Source: a gamma proteobacterium L18
GTDB taxonomy: Bacteria; Pseudomonadota; Gammaproteobacteria; Pseudomonadales; Pseudomonadaceae
Length of the DNA: 37,384 nucleotides
Reading direction: 5' to 3'
Assembly: GCA_000497835.1 (NCBI GenBank)
Contig: KI547174.1
Span: 21,059 to 58,442 of the forward strand
Shown here: piece after piece, positions 8,273 through 16,146 of the stretch
Numbering within the stretch: the stretch's first letter is position 1
How the letters are laid out: each line of letters starts with the position of its first letter
Notes under the pieces: model-generated
What the model was told of the DNA's origin: nothing
Databases searched by the model: none
The model's input: the letters and a program-made list of their open reading frames with translations, nothing else
Program-made: the position numbers and the translations under genes

Positions 8273-8887
8273 TCAGACCCGCCCACTGGCCAGCAAGCCA
8301 TGGCACAGCAGCCCGAGCATGGCGCGCATGTGCGCGGCATGGGCGGCGCGATCGGGGGCAGGCTCGGTGGCCAGGCGGATGAACGCAAGGTTCGCGTACT
8401 GGTTGAACACCGTCGCCGCCACCTCGATGTCCACCCCCGCGCGCAACTTGCCCAGGCGCTGGAAGTGCCCCAGCAGCGCACGCGTTTCGGCCACCACCGC
8501 GTCATTCCATGGTTGCAGCACGGCGGCGAATTCACCGGTGAACAGGAACGGCGCCAACTCGCGCCACAGGGTCGCGGGCATGGCCTGCAACTGGTACTGG
8601 GTCATCAGCCCTTCCAGTTCACACAGGGCTTCCAACGGGTCGCTGTGATCGTCCAGGTGCGCCCGCGCCTCTTGCATCGCCAGCTGATCAGGGCCCTTGA
8701 GCAGCGTCAGCAGAATCTCCTGCTTGCCGCCAAAGTAGTTGACCACCGTGGGCGCCGACACGCCCGCACGGTTGGCGATCTGCTCAAGGGTGGTGGCGCC
8801 AAAGCCCTGATCGTTGAACAGCTCAAGGGCCGCCTCGGCGATGACCTGGCGGCGCTGTTCTTTCTGTCTTTCGCGTAATCCGGTCAT
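8273..8887 (-). CDS. TetR-family transcriptional regulator
   Basis: Ligand-responsive repressor-type regulator of 204 residues. The N-terminal TetR helix-turn-helix spans about 8-55 (RRQVIAEAALELF ... TTLEQIANRAGVSAPTVVNYF), ending in the typical YFxxKxEIL segment. The remaining helical C-terminal domain has no family-specific signature I recognise. The start is taken at the ATG at 8887; a GTG seven codons upstream is an alternative and neither has a strong ribosome site. It is divergent from the class III aminotransferase gene across a 133-bp AT-rich gap holding a near-perfect palindrome over a promoter. It probably controls both directions. Confidence 0.88.
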   Translation of the reverse strand: MTGLRERQKEQRRQVIAEAALELFNDQGFGATTLEQIANRAGVSAPTVVNYFGGKQEILLTLLKGPDQLAMQEARAHLDDHSDPLEALCELEGLMTQYQLQAMPATLWRELAPFLFTGEFAAVLQPWNDAVVAETRALLGHFQRLGKLRAGVDIEVAATVFNQYANLAFIRLATEPAPDRAAHAAHMRAMLGLLCHGLLASGRV

Positions 8888-8943
8888 GGGGGCTCTGGCT
8901 GGCGGCACTGAAGGCCCTAGGGTAACGGTTTGTCTTTTTCCTG

Positions 8944-8972
8944 AAAAATATTTTGTTTACAAAAATATTTTG
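8944..8972. promoter_or_regulatory. Palindromic operator candidate overlapping the aminotransferase promoter
   Basis: AAAAATATTTTGT (8944-8956), TT, then ACAAAAATATTTTG (8959-8972) is an inverted repeat with one extra A in the right arm. It overlaps a rightward promoter with -35 TTTACA at 8956-8961, an 18-bp spacer and -10 AATAAT at 8980-8985. It lies in the only AT-rich gap between the divergent TetR and aminotransferase genes, as expected for a TetR operator. Binding by this TetR protein is inference. Confidence 0.6.
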
Positions 8973-9020
8973 CCGTGAAAATAATTATCCCACTTCCCTT
9001 GCCGCCACAGGAGCCATGCC

Positions 9021-10394
9021 ATGCCCACTCAGCCCCGCAGCACCCTCGACTATCAGGCCGCCGACGCCGCCCACCACATTCACGCCTTCGTTGACCAGAA
9101 GGCCCTGAACGCCGAAGGCCCGCGGGTGATGGTGCGCGGTGAGCGCTTGAACCTATGGGACAACGAAGGCCAGCGCTACCTGGACGGCATGTCGGGCCTG
9201 TGGTGCACCAACCTGGGCTACGGCCGCAAGGACCTGGCTGCGGCGGCCAGCCAGCAACTGGAGCAATTGCCCTACTACAACATGTTCTTCCACACCACCC
9301 ACCCGGCAGTGATCGAGCTGTCGGAGTTGCTGTTCAGCCTGCTGCCCGGCCACTACAGCCACGCCATCTACACCAACTCCGGTTCCGAGGCCAACGAGGT
9401 GCTGATCCGTACCGTGCGCAAGTTCTGGCAGGTGATGGGCAAGCCCGAGAAGAAGGTGATGATCGGCCGCTGGAACGGCTACCACGGCTCCACCCTGGCG
9501 GCCACGGCGCTGGGCGGGATGAAGTTCATGCATGACATGGGCGGCACCGTGCCGGACGTGGCGCACATCGACGAGCCGTACTGGTACGCCCACGAGGGCA
9601 ACCTGACGCCCGAGGAATTCGGCCTGCGCGCCGCGCGCCAGCTGGAAGACAAGATTCTGGAATTGGGCGCCGACAAGGTCGCCGCTTTCGTCGCCGAACC
9701 GTTCCAGGGCGCCGGCGGCATGATCATCCCGCCCGCCACGTACTGGCCGGAAATCCAGCGCATCTGCCGCCAATACGACGTGCTGCTGTGCGCCGACGAA
9801 GTCATCGGCGGCTTTGGCCGCACCGGCGAATGGTTTGCGCACCAGGCGCTGGGCTTCGAGCCCGACACCCTGTCCATCGCCAAGGGCCTGACCTCGGGCT
9901 ACATCCCCATGGGCGGGCTGATCCTGTCACGGCGCATGGCCGAAGCGCTGGTGGAACGCGGCGGCGTGTTTGCCCACGGCCTGACCTATTCCGGGCACCC
10001 GGTGGCGGCGGCGGTGGCCATTGCCAACCTCAAGGCCCTGCGCGATGAAGGCGTGGTGGCGCAGGTCAAAGCCGACACCGGCCCGTACCTGCAGAACACC
10101 CTGCGCGAGGTGTTCGGCAACCACCCGCTGGTGGGTGAGGTGCAGGGTATCGGCCTGGTGGCAGCGTTGCAGTTTGCCGAAGACAAGGCCACCCGCAAGC
10201 GCTTTGCCAACGAGAACGACATCGCCTGGCGTTGCCGCACCATTGGCTTTGAGGAAGGCGTGATCATTCGCTCCACCCTGGGCCGCATGATCATGGCGCC
10301 AGCGCTGGTGGCCACGCGACTGGAGCTGGATGAGCTGGTGGACAAGACGCGGATTGCGGTGGACCGCACCGCTCGCGAGATCGGGATTCTGTAA
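9021..10394 (+). CDS. Class III PLP aminotransferase (SpuC-like omega-aminotransferase)
   Basis: Cytosolic fold-type I aminotransferase of 457 residues moving an amino group from an amine or omega-amino acid to an acceptor such as pyruvate. Family landmarks are GLWCTNLGYGR near residue 60, the PLP phosphate loop YTNSGSEAN near 117, GRWNGYHGST, AEPFQGAGG, ADEVIGGFGRTG and the Schiff-base lysine Lys288 in IAKGLTSGYIPMGG. It closely resembles SpuC putrescine-pyruvate aminotransferase over its whole length, but the true amine donor cannot be read from sequence. AGGAG lies seven bases before the ATG. It is the first rightward gene after the TetR operator and heads the catabolic series. Confidence 0.9.
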   Translation: MPTQPRSTLDYQAADAAHHIHAFVDQKALNAEGPRVMVRGERLNLWDNEGQRYLDGMSGLWCTNLGYGRKDLAAAASQQLEQLPYYNMFFHTTHPAVIELSELLFSLLPGHYSHAIYTNSGSEANEVLIRTVRKFWQVMGKPEKKVMIGRWNGYHGSTLAATALGGMKFMHDMGGTVPDVAHIDEPYWYAHEGNLTPEEFGLRAARQLEDKILELGADKVAAFVAEPFQGAGGMIIPPATYWPEIQRICRQYDVLLCADEVIGGFGRTGEWFAHQALGFEPDTLSIAKGLTSGYIPMGGLILSRRMAEALVERGGVFAHGLTYSGHPVAAAVAIANLKALRDEGVVAQVKADTGPYLQNTLREVFGNHPLVGEVQGIGLVAALQFAEDKATRKRFANENDIAWRCRTIGFEEGVIIRSTLGRMIMAPALVATRLELDELVDKTRIAVDRTAREIGIL

Positions 10395-10401
10395 GGTCTG
10401 G

Positions 10402-10490
10402 TGTGGGAGCGGGCTCTGCCCGCGAAGCAGGCACCGCGGTTCGCCAGGAACTGCGCGGCGTAACCTTCGCGGGCAGAGCCCGCTCCCACA
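10402..10490. repeat. REPIN, type gggagcgggctctgcccgcgaag
   Basis: Perfect terminal arms TGTGGGAGCGGGCTCTGCCC and its complement, enclosing about 40 bp with further partial pairing. It starts 8 bp after the aminotransferase stop and precedes the DUF1028 gene on the same strand. Confidence 0.92.
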
Positions 10491-10604
10491 AAAATCTTCA
10501 GGGCTACAGAGTTTTTTATTGGCCAAGCACCACAAAAATCCTCGTTTCGCCCCGCAAAGCCCCATGCCCACAATGGTCTTGAGCACTCAACAGGACCCTC
10601 CCCC

Positions 10605-11279
10605 ATGACCTTTTCCATCGTCGGCCGCTGCGCCGAAACCGGCCAACTGGGCATTGCCATCAGCTCCTCCAGCATCGCCGTGGGCGCCCGCTGCCCGTGG
10701 CTGCGCCCAGGCGTGGGCGCGGTGTCCACCCAGAACATCACCCTGCCCGCCCTCGGCCCGCAGGTGCTCGACCAGCTTGAGCTAGGGCTCGCCCCGGCCC
10801 AGGCGCTGGACAAGGCGCTGACCAGCAACGGCTACAGCCAATACCGCCAGGTCACCGCCCTGGACCACCTGGGCAACGCCGCGCACTTCAGCGGCAGCGA
10901 AACCCTGGGCACTCACAACGCCGTGGTCGGCGAGCAGTGCGTGGGCGCCGGCAACATGCTCGCCGACCGCGCGGTGATCGACACCCTGGTGCGCACCTTC
11001 GAAACCAGCGAAGGCCAACTGGCCGACCGCCTGCTGGCCGCCATGCAGGCCGCCGTGGCCGCGGGGGGCGAGGCCGGCCCGGTGCATTCGGCCGCCCTGG
11101 TGGTGGTGGGCGAGCTGACCTGGCCCATCGTCGACCTGCGCGTGGACTGGGCCGACGAGGCGCCGCTGGACGAGTTGGCCACGCTCTGGCACGCCTACCG
11201 CCCACAGTTGCAGGACTACCTGACCCGCGCCCTGGACCCCACCAAGGCCCCCAGCTATGGCGTACCCGGCGATGAATAG
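10605..11279 (+). CDS. DUF1028 (Ntn-hydrolase-like) family protein
   Basis: A 224-residue protein of the DUF1028 family, whose fold relates to N-terminal nucleophile hydrolases; the reaction is not established to my knowledge. The beginning MTFSIVGRC and the segments GIAISSSSIAVGARCP, GVGAVSTQNITLP and NMLADRAVI are typical. The family's usual Thr/Ser after the initiator methionine is present as Thr2, so amide-bond hydrolysis is plausible. AGGA lies before the ATG. The 3' end overlaps the ArgE-like deacetylase start by a few bases, so the two are co-translated and probably act on the same compound. The call of family is good; function is open. Confidence 0.85.
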   Translation: MTFSIVGRCAETGQLGIAISSSSIAVGARCPWLRPGVGAVSTQNITLPALGPQVLDQLELGLAPAQALDKALTSNGYSQYRQVTALDHLGNAAHFSGSETLGTHNAVVGEQCVGAGNMLADRAVIDTLVRTFETSEGQLADRLLAAMQAAVAAGGEAGPVHSAALVVVGELTWPIVDLRVDWADEAPLDELATLWHAYRPQLQDYLTRALDPTKAPSYGVPGDE

Positions 11280-12420
11280 CCGCGCCCTGCTGGCCGACCT
11301 GATCGGGTTCGACACCACCAGCCGCGAATCCAACCTGCAGTTGATCGAGTACGTGCGCGACTACCTGGCTGGGTACGACGTGCCCTGCCAATTGATTTTC
11401 AACCAGACCCGCAGCAAGGCCAACCTGTTCGCCACCCTGGGGCCGGATGATCGGCCCGGCATTGTGCTGTCCGGCCACACTGACGTGGTGCCGGTGGACG
11501 GCCAGGCCTGGAGCGTGCCGCCTTTCACCCTGACCGAACGCGACGGCAAGCTGTTCGGGCGCGGCGCGGCCGACATGAAGGGCTCTATCGCCTGCGTGCT
11601 GGCCGCAGTACCGCGCCTGCTGACGGCGCCCTTGCGCATGCCCGTGCACATTGCCCTGAGCTACGACGAAGAAGTGGGCTGCCTGGGCGTGCGCTCATTG
11701 CTGGCGGATCTGGCGCAACGCCCGCACAAACCCGTGCTGTGCATCATCGGCGAGCCCACCGAGCTCAAGCCGGTGCTGGGCCACAAGGGCAAGTTGGCCA
11801 TGCGCTGCGACGTGCACGGCGCCGCCTGCCATTCGGCCTATGCGCCGCAGGGCGTCAACGCCATCGAATACGCCGCCGAGCTGATCGGTGAACTGGGCCG
11901 CATCGGCGCCGATCTGCGGGCGCCAGACCTGCACGACCCACGCTTCGACCCGCCCTTCAGCACCGTGCAGACCGGCGTGATCGGCGGCGGCAAGGCGCTG
12001 AACATCGTGCCCCAGGAGTGCCGCTTCGACTTTGAAGTGCGCGCCCTGCCCGCCTATGACCCGCGTCAGGTGGCCGAGCGATTGCAGCGTTATGCGTATC
12101 AGCACGTGCTGCCGCGCATGCAGGCGGTCAATGCCGCCAGCGCCATCGCGTTCACCGAACTGTCGGCCTACCCCGGGTTGGCCACGGACAGCCAGGGCCA
12201 GGCGGCGCAGTTGATTGCGCAGCTGTGCGGGTCGGATGAATTCAGCACCGTGGCCTTCGGCACCGAGGGCGGCTTGTTCGATGCCATCGGCATCGCCACG
12301 GTGGTGTGCGGGCCGGGCAGCATGGACCAGGGGCACAAGCCCGATGAGTTTGTCAGCGTGGCGCAGATGCAGGCCTGTGACGCGATGCTGGTGCGTTTGG
12401 CCGAGTACCTCCATGCGTAG
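11272..12420 (+). CDS. M20 peptidase-family deacetylase (ArgE/acetylornithine deacetylase-like)
   Basis: Zinc-dependent amidohydrolase of 382 residues that would remove an acetyl or other acyl group from an amino compound. M20 metal-binding motifs are all visible: SGHTDVV (His69), GRGAADMKG (Asp101), DEEVG (Glu133/Glu134), GEPTEL and the late GHKPDEF histidine. An ATG five codons upstream (11257) could also be used; I chose the one overlapping the DUF1028 stop. In Pseudomonas the housekeeping arginine pathway commonly uses ArgJ. That fact and the location beside an aminotransferase and dehydrogenases argue for a catabolic deacylase rather than arginine biosynthesis. The substrate is inferred only from context. 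Confidence 0.87.
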   Translation: MNSRALLADLIGFDTTSRESNLQLIEYVRDYLAGYDVPCQLIFNQTRSKANLFATLGPDDRPGIVLSGHTDVVPVDGQAWSVPPFTLTERDGKLFGRGAADMKGSIACVLAAVPRLLTAPLRMPVHIALSYDEEVGCLGVRSLLADLAQRPHKPVLCIIGEPTELKPVLGHKGKLAMRCDVHGAACHSAYAPQGVNAIEYAAELIGELGRIGADLRAPDLHDPRFDPPFSTVQTGVIGGGKALNIVPQECRFDFEVRALPAYDPRQVAERLQRYAYQHVLPRMQAVNAASAIAFTELSAYPGLATDSQGQAAQLIAQLCGSDEFSTVAFGTEGGLFDAIGIATVVCGPGSMDQGHKPDEFVSVAQMQACDAMLVRLAEYLHA

Positions 12421-12434
12421 CGAAGCTCGATATC

Positions 12435-12523
12435 TGTGGGAGCGGGCTCTGCCCGCGAAGCGAACACCGCGATGCATCAGGCATTGCGAGGTGTCTTCTT
12501 CGCGGGCAGAGCCCACTCCCACA
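12435..12523. repeat. REPIN, type gggagcgggctctgcccgcgaag
   Basis: Inverted pair TGTGGGAGCGGGCTCTGCCC ... GGGCAGAGCCCACTCCCACA between the deacetylase and aldehyde dehydrogenase genes. The right arm has one substitution (CCCACT for CCCGCT) relative to the left. Confidence 0.9.
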
Positions 12524-12576
12524 CTGCCAAAAAACCGCGTCAACGCCATTACCTATCCTGGATTCTGGAGACCGCT

Positions 12577-14067
12577 GTGACTGACTTCACCACCTGGCAA
12601 CGCCTGGCCCACACCCAACGCTTCGACACCTGCGCGCATATCGCCGGGCACGCACACGCGGCCCTGTCAGGCGAAACCTTCGCCGTCATCAACCCGGCCA
12701 CCAACGCCCTGCTGGCCCAGGTGGCCGCCTGTGATGAGGCCGATGTCGACCTGGCCGTGCGCGCCGCGCGCAACGCCTTCGAACACGGCCCTTGGGCGCG
12801 CATGGCGCCACGCGAGCGCAAAGCCGTGCTGCTGCGCCTGGCCGAGCTGATCCTGGCCCACCGAGAAGAGCTGGCCCTGCTCGACTCCCTGAGCATGGGC
12901 AAACCGGTGATGGACGCCTGGAACATCGACGTGCCCGGCGCCGCCCACGTGTTTGCCTGGTACGCCGAGAGCCTCGACAAGCTTTACGACCAGGTGGCCC
13001 CCACCGGCCCCGGCACCTTGGCCACCATCACCCGCGAAGCGCTGGGCGTGATCGCCGCCGTGGTGCCGTGGAACTTCCCGCTGGACATGGCCGCCTGGAA
13101 GCTGGCCCCGGCCCTGGCCGCCGGCAACAGCGTAATCCTCAAGCCAGCCGAACAGTCGCCCTTCTCGGCCCTGCGCCTGGTGGAACTGGCCCTGCAGGCC
13201 GGCATTCCCGAAGGGGTGTTCAACGTGGTCACCGGCCTGGGCGAACAGGCCGGCCGGGCCTTGGGCCTGCACCCGGACGTCGACGCCTTGGCGTTCACCG
13301 GTTCGACCCAGGTGGGCAAGTACTTCATGCAATACGCCGCCCAGTCCAATCTCAAGCAGGTGTGGCTGGAATGCGGCGGCAAAAGCCCCAACCTGGTGTT
13401 CGCCGACTGCCAGGACCTGGACCTGGCCGCCGAAAAAGCCGCGTTCGGCATCTTCTTCAACCAGGGCGAGGTGTGCTCGGCCAACTCGCGCCTGCTGGTG
13501 GAGCGCAGCATCCACGACGAGTTCGTCGAACGCCTGATCGCCAAGGCCCGCGACTGGCAGCCCGGCGACCCACTGAACCCTGCCAGCAAGATGGGCGCCA
13601 TCGTCGACGCCACCCAGGCGGCGCGCATCATGGAACACATCGCCGATGCCGACGCCAGCGGCGCACGCCGCGTGGCCGGTGGCCAGCGGGTGAGCATCAA
13701 TGGCTCGGACAACTTCATCCAGCCCACCCTGTTCACCGACGTGCGCGCCGACATGCGCCTGGCCCGCGAAGAAGTGTTCGGCCCGGTACTGGCCATCAGC
13801 GCCTTCGACCATGAAGATCAAGCCGTGCAGCTGGCCAACGACCACATCTACGGCCTGGCCGCCTCGCTGTGGACCGATGACTTGAACCGCGCCCACCGCG
13901 TGGCACGGCGTTTGAATGCCGGCACCGTGTCGGTGAACACCGTGGACGCCCTGGACGTGTGCGTGCCGTTTGGCGGCGGCAAGCAATCGGGCTTCGGCCG
14001 CGACCTGTCGCTGCACTCGTTCGACAAATACACCCAGCTGAAAACCACCTGGTTCCAGCTGCGCTGA
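12577..14067 (+). CDS. NAD-dependent aldehyde dehydrogenase (PuuC/GABA-aldehyde type)
   Basis: Cytosolic aldehyde dehydrogenase of 496 residues oxidising an aldehyde to a carboxylate. Motifs: PWNFPLDMAAWKLAPALAAG for cofactor and oxyanion contacts, FTGSTQVGK for NAD binding, catalytic Glu265 in LECGGKSP and nucleophile Cys300 in NQGEVCSANSR, with the usual 35-residue spacing. The overall pattern is closest to PuuC-like gamma-glutamyl-aminobutyraldehyde dehydrogenases that act on amino-aldehydes. The start is GTG at 12577 with GGAG six bases upstream; upstream in-frame sequence is REPIN and was excluded. With the aminotransferase and GMC oxidase it gives a standard alcohol/amine to acid route. 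Confidence 0.92.
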   Translation: MTDFTTWQRLAHTQRFDTCAHIAGHAHAALSGETFAVINPATNALLAQVAACDEADVDLAVRAARNAFEHGPWARMAPRERKAVLLRLAELILAHREELALLDSLSMGKPVMDAWNIDVPGAAHVFAWYAESLDKLYDQVAPTGPGTLATITREALGVIAAVVPWNFPLDMAAWKLAPALAAGNSVILKPAEQSPFSALRLVELALQAGIPEGVFNVVTGLGEQAGRALGLHPDVDALAFTGSTQVGKYFMQYAAQSNLKQVWLECGGKSPNLVFADCQDLDLAAEKAAFGIFFNQGEVCSANSRLLVERSIHDEFVERLIAKARDWQPGDPLNPASKMGAIVDATQAARIMEHIADADASGARRVAGGQRVSINGSDNFIQPTLFTDVRADMRLAREEVFGPVLAISAFDHEDQAVQLANDHIYGLAASLWTDDLNRAHRVARRLNAGTVSVNTVDALDVCVPFGGGKQSGFGRDLSLHSFDKYTQLKTTWFQLR

Positions 14068-14092
14068 GCGCTTCAACAACTCTGCCTTTTGT

Positions 14093-14181
14093 TGTGGGAG
14101 CGGGCTCTGCCCGCGAAAAGAACACCGCGTAAATACCGTCATACCGAGGTGTGCTTTTCGCGGGCAGCGCCCGCTCCTACA
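14093..14181. repeat. REPIN, type gggagcgggctctgcccgcgaag
   Basis: Inverted pair TGTGGGAGCGGGCTCTGCCC ... GGGCAGCGCCCGCTCCTACA between aldehyde dehydrogenase and GMC genes. The right arm has two substitutions. Confidence 0.9.
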
Positions 14182-14217
14182 ACCTGCCGCCCCACCACAG
14201 AGCGAGCCCATACCACA

Positions 14218-15828
14218 ATGAACACCGAATACGACTACATCATCGTCGGCGCAGGCTCCTCGGGTTGCGTGCTGGCCAACCGGCTGAGCGCCGACCCGCA
14301 GGTCAAGGTGTGCCTGATCGAGGCCGGCAGCCACGACAACAGCCCGCGCATCCAGACGCCGGCCGGCACCATCACGCTGTACAAGAGCAAGAAGTACAGC
14401 TGGAACTTCTTTTCCGCGCCGCAAAAAAACCTGGGCAACCGCTCGCTGCACACGCCACGCGGCAAGGCCCTGGGCGGTTCAAGCTCCATGAACAGCATGA
14501 TCTACATCCGTGGCCACGCCAGCGACTACGACCGCTGGGCGCAGCCGGGCTGGGACTGGAACAGCGTGCTGCCGTACTTCAAGCAATCGGAGAACAACCG
14601 CCTGGGCCAGGACCCGGCGCTGCATGGCACGGGCGGCGAACTGAACGTGGAAGCGGCGCGCGATCCCAATCCGGTGTCGGCGCTGTTCGTCAAAGCGGCC
14701 GAAGCCATCGGCATTCGTCGCAACGACGACTTCAACGGCGCGCGGCTGGAAGGTTGCGGCGTCTACAACCTGACGCAGAAGAACGCCAAACGCCTGTCCA
14801 GTTACCGCGCCTTTGTGGCGCCGGTGCTGGCGCGTGAAAACCTCACCGTGATCACCGACTGCACGGTGAAAAACGTGGTGCTGGAGCAGCGCGTGGCCAA
14901 GGGCGTGGTGGTCGACAGCGACGGCGTGCAAACCTACCTCAAGGCCCGTCGCGAAGTGATCCTCAGCGCTGGCGCCCTGGGCAGCCCGCAGTTGCTGCTG
15001 GCCTCGGGCATCGGCCCGGCCGCCGAGCTGGCCGAGGCCGGCATCGAGGTGCGCCACGACCTGCCCGGCGTGGGCAAGAACCTGCAGGACCACCTGGACG
15101 GCCTGGTGACCGTTCGGTCTAAAAGCCCGCTGACGCTGGGCTTTTCCGCAGGCTCGCTGCCCACCATCCTGGCGTCCCCCTGGCGCTACCTGGTGCGCAA
15201 GCTGGGCTGGTTGACCACCAACTACGTGGAAGCCGGCGGCTTTGCCCGCACGCCACTGGCCGAGGGCCTGCCGGATGTGCAGTTCCACTTCGTGCCCGGC
15301 TACCGCAGCCATCGCGGGCGGCTGTTCGAGTGGGGGCACGGCTATGCGGTGCACACCTGCGTGCTGCGGCCCGGCAGCATCGGCGAACTGCGGCTGGGCC
15401 GTGACGGCACGCTGGTGATCGACTTCAACTTCCTCAGCGACCCTCGCGACGCGGCCGTATTGGTGGAAGGCATCAAGCTGGCGCGACGCATTCTGGCCGA
15501 CTCGGCGTTCGACGCCATCCGCGGCAAAGAGATGCTGCCCGGTGCCCAGGTGCAGACCGATGCGCAATTGCTGGACTACGTGCGCGACTACGCCGCCACG
15601 GTGTTCCACCCGGTGGGCACCTGCAAGATGGGCAGCGACCCGATGGCGGTGGTCGACCCGCAGTTGCGTGTGCATGGAGTGCGAGGGTTGCGGGTGGTGG
15701 ATGCCTCGATCATGCCGACCCTGATCAGCGGCAACACCAATGCGCCGTGCATCATGATTGGCGAGAAAGCGGCGCAGATGATTCTCGAACCCGTCAATGC
15801 GCCTACCGCCAAGATGGCCGTGATGTAA
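14218..15828 (+). CDS. GMC-family FAD-dependent alcohol dehydrogenase (BetA-like)
   Basis: Flavoenzyme of 536 residues oxidising an alcohol to an aldehyde, as choline dehydrogenase and AlkJ do. The FAD fold is at the N-terminus (YIIVGAGSSGCVLANRLS, Gly11-Gly16). GMC signature 1 is RGKALGGSSSMNSMIYIRG and signature 2 is GALGSPQLLLASGIGP. The catalytic histidine is His464 in VFHPVGTCKMG and the second active-site position is an Asn in GNTNAPC (about 506-508). No signal peptide, so probably membrane-associated facing the cytoplasm. The ATG at 14218 immediately precedes the FAD fold. It follows aldehyde dehydrogenase and may supply its substrate. The alcohol is unknown; choline is less likely because betI/betB partners are absent. 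Confidence 0.9.
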   Translation: MNTEYDYIIVGAGSSGCVLANRLSADPQVKVCLIEAGSHDNSPRIQTPAGTITLYKSKKYSWNFFSAPQKNLGNRSLHTPRGKALGGSSSMNSMIYIRGHASDYDRWAQPGWDWNSVLPYFKQSENNRLGQDPALHGTGGELNVEAARDPNPVSALFVKAAEAIGIRRNDDFNGARLEGCGVYNLTQKNAKRLSSYRAFVAPVLARENLTVITDCTVKNVVLEQRVAKGVVVDSDGVQTYLKARREVILSAGALGSPQLLLASGIGPAAELAEAGIEVRHDLPGVGKNLQDHLDGLVTVRSKSPLTLGFSAGSLPTILASPWRYLVRKLGWLTTNYVEAGGFARTPLAEGLPDVQFHFVPGYRSHRGRLFEWGHGYAVHTCVLRPGSIGELRLGRDGTLVIDFNFLSDPRDAAVLVEGIKLARRILADSAFDAIRGKEMLPGAQVQTDAQLLDYVRDYAATVFHPVGTCKMGSDPMAVVDPQLRVHGVRGLRVVDASIMPTLISGNTNAPCIMIGEKAAQMILEPVNAPTAKMAVM

Positions 15829-15840
15829 CCTGGAAACCCT

Positions 15841-15930
15841 TGTGGGAGCGGGCTCTGCCCGCGAAAAGAACGCCGCGTAAACAACAGGAAATACGCGGTG
15901 TTCCTTTCGCGGGCAGAGCCCGCTCCCACA
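15841..15930. repeat. REPIN, type gggagcgggctctgcccgcgaag
   Basis: Inverted pair TGTGGGAGCGGGCTCTGCCC ... GGGCAGAGCCCGCTCCCACA with perfect 20-bp termini, 12 bp after the GMC gene stop. The rest of the gap to 16146 holds no clear gene; its only symmetry is the short GGCGTTACGCC at 16088-16098. Confidence 0.92.
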
Positions 15931-16146
15931 TCTGGATTACACCTGCGCCCCGCTTCGTGCCGAACAACCTTTTTCCTAGCCAGCGACCACATATTTCCTC
16001 GTTTTCCTGCCCGCCCACATGGGCCACCATCAACCCTGCCGCACTGAGGCAAAAGGTCCGTCAGAGACCCACCCGCTGCATGTTTTTGGCGTTACGCCCA
16101 CTGCCCCGAGAAACCCATCAGAAAACCAAGATTCCGGGAGTGTCAC

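Noticed and set aside
9021..10394. Calling the class III aminotransferase spuC
   Set aside because: Resemblance is strong, but the polyamine genes normally around spuC are missing, so the symbol would imply a function the context does not support.
12436..12576. N-terminal extension of the aldehyde dehydrogenase through the REPIN
   Set aside because: The extension translates the repeat (GAGSAREA-type peptides seen at other REPINs in open frames) and the GTG at 12577 has its own ribosome site.
8177..15930. Regular repeated hairpins that could suggest a CRISPR-like array
   Set aside because: The repeats are palindromic pairs separated by kilobases of genes, with no short unique spacers and no cas genes; they are REPINs.
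16088..16098. GGCGTTACGCC dyad upstream of the SsuA-like binding protein
   Set aside because: Only 5-bp arms in GC-rich DNA, no associated promoter hexamers and no second copy, so chance is a sufficient explanation.
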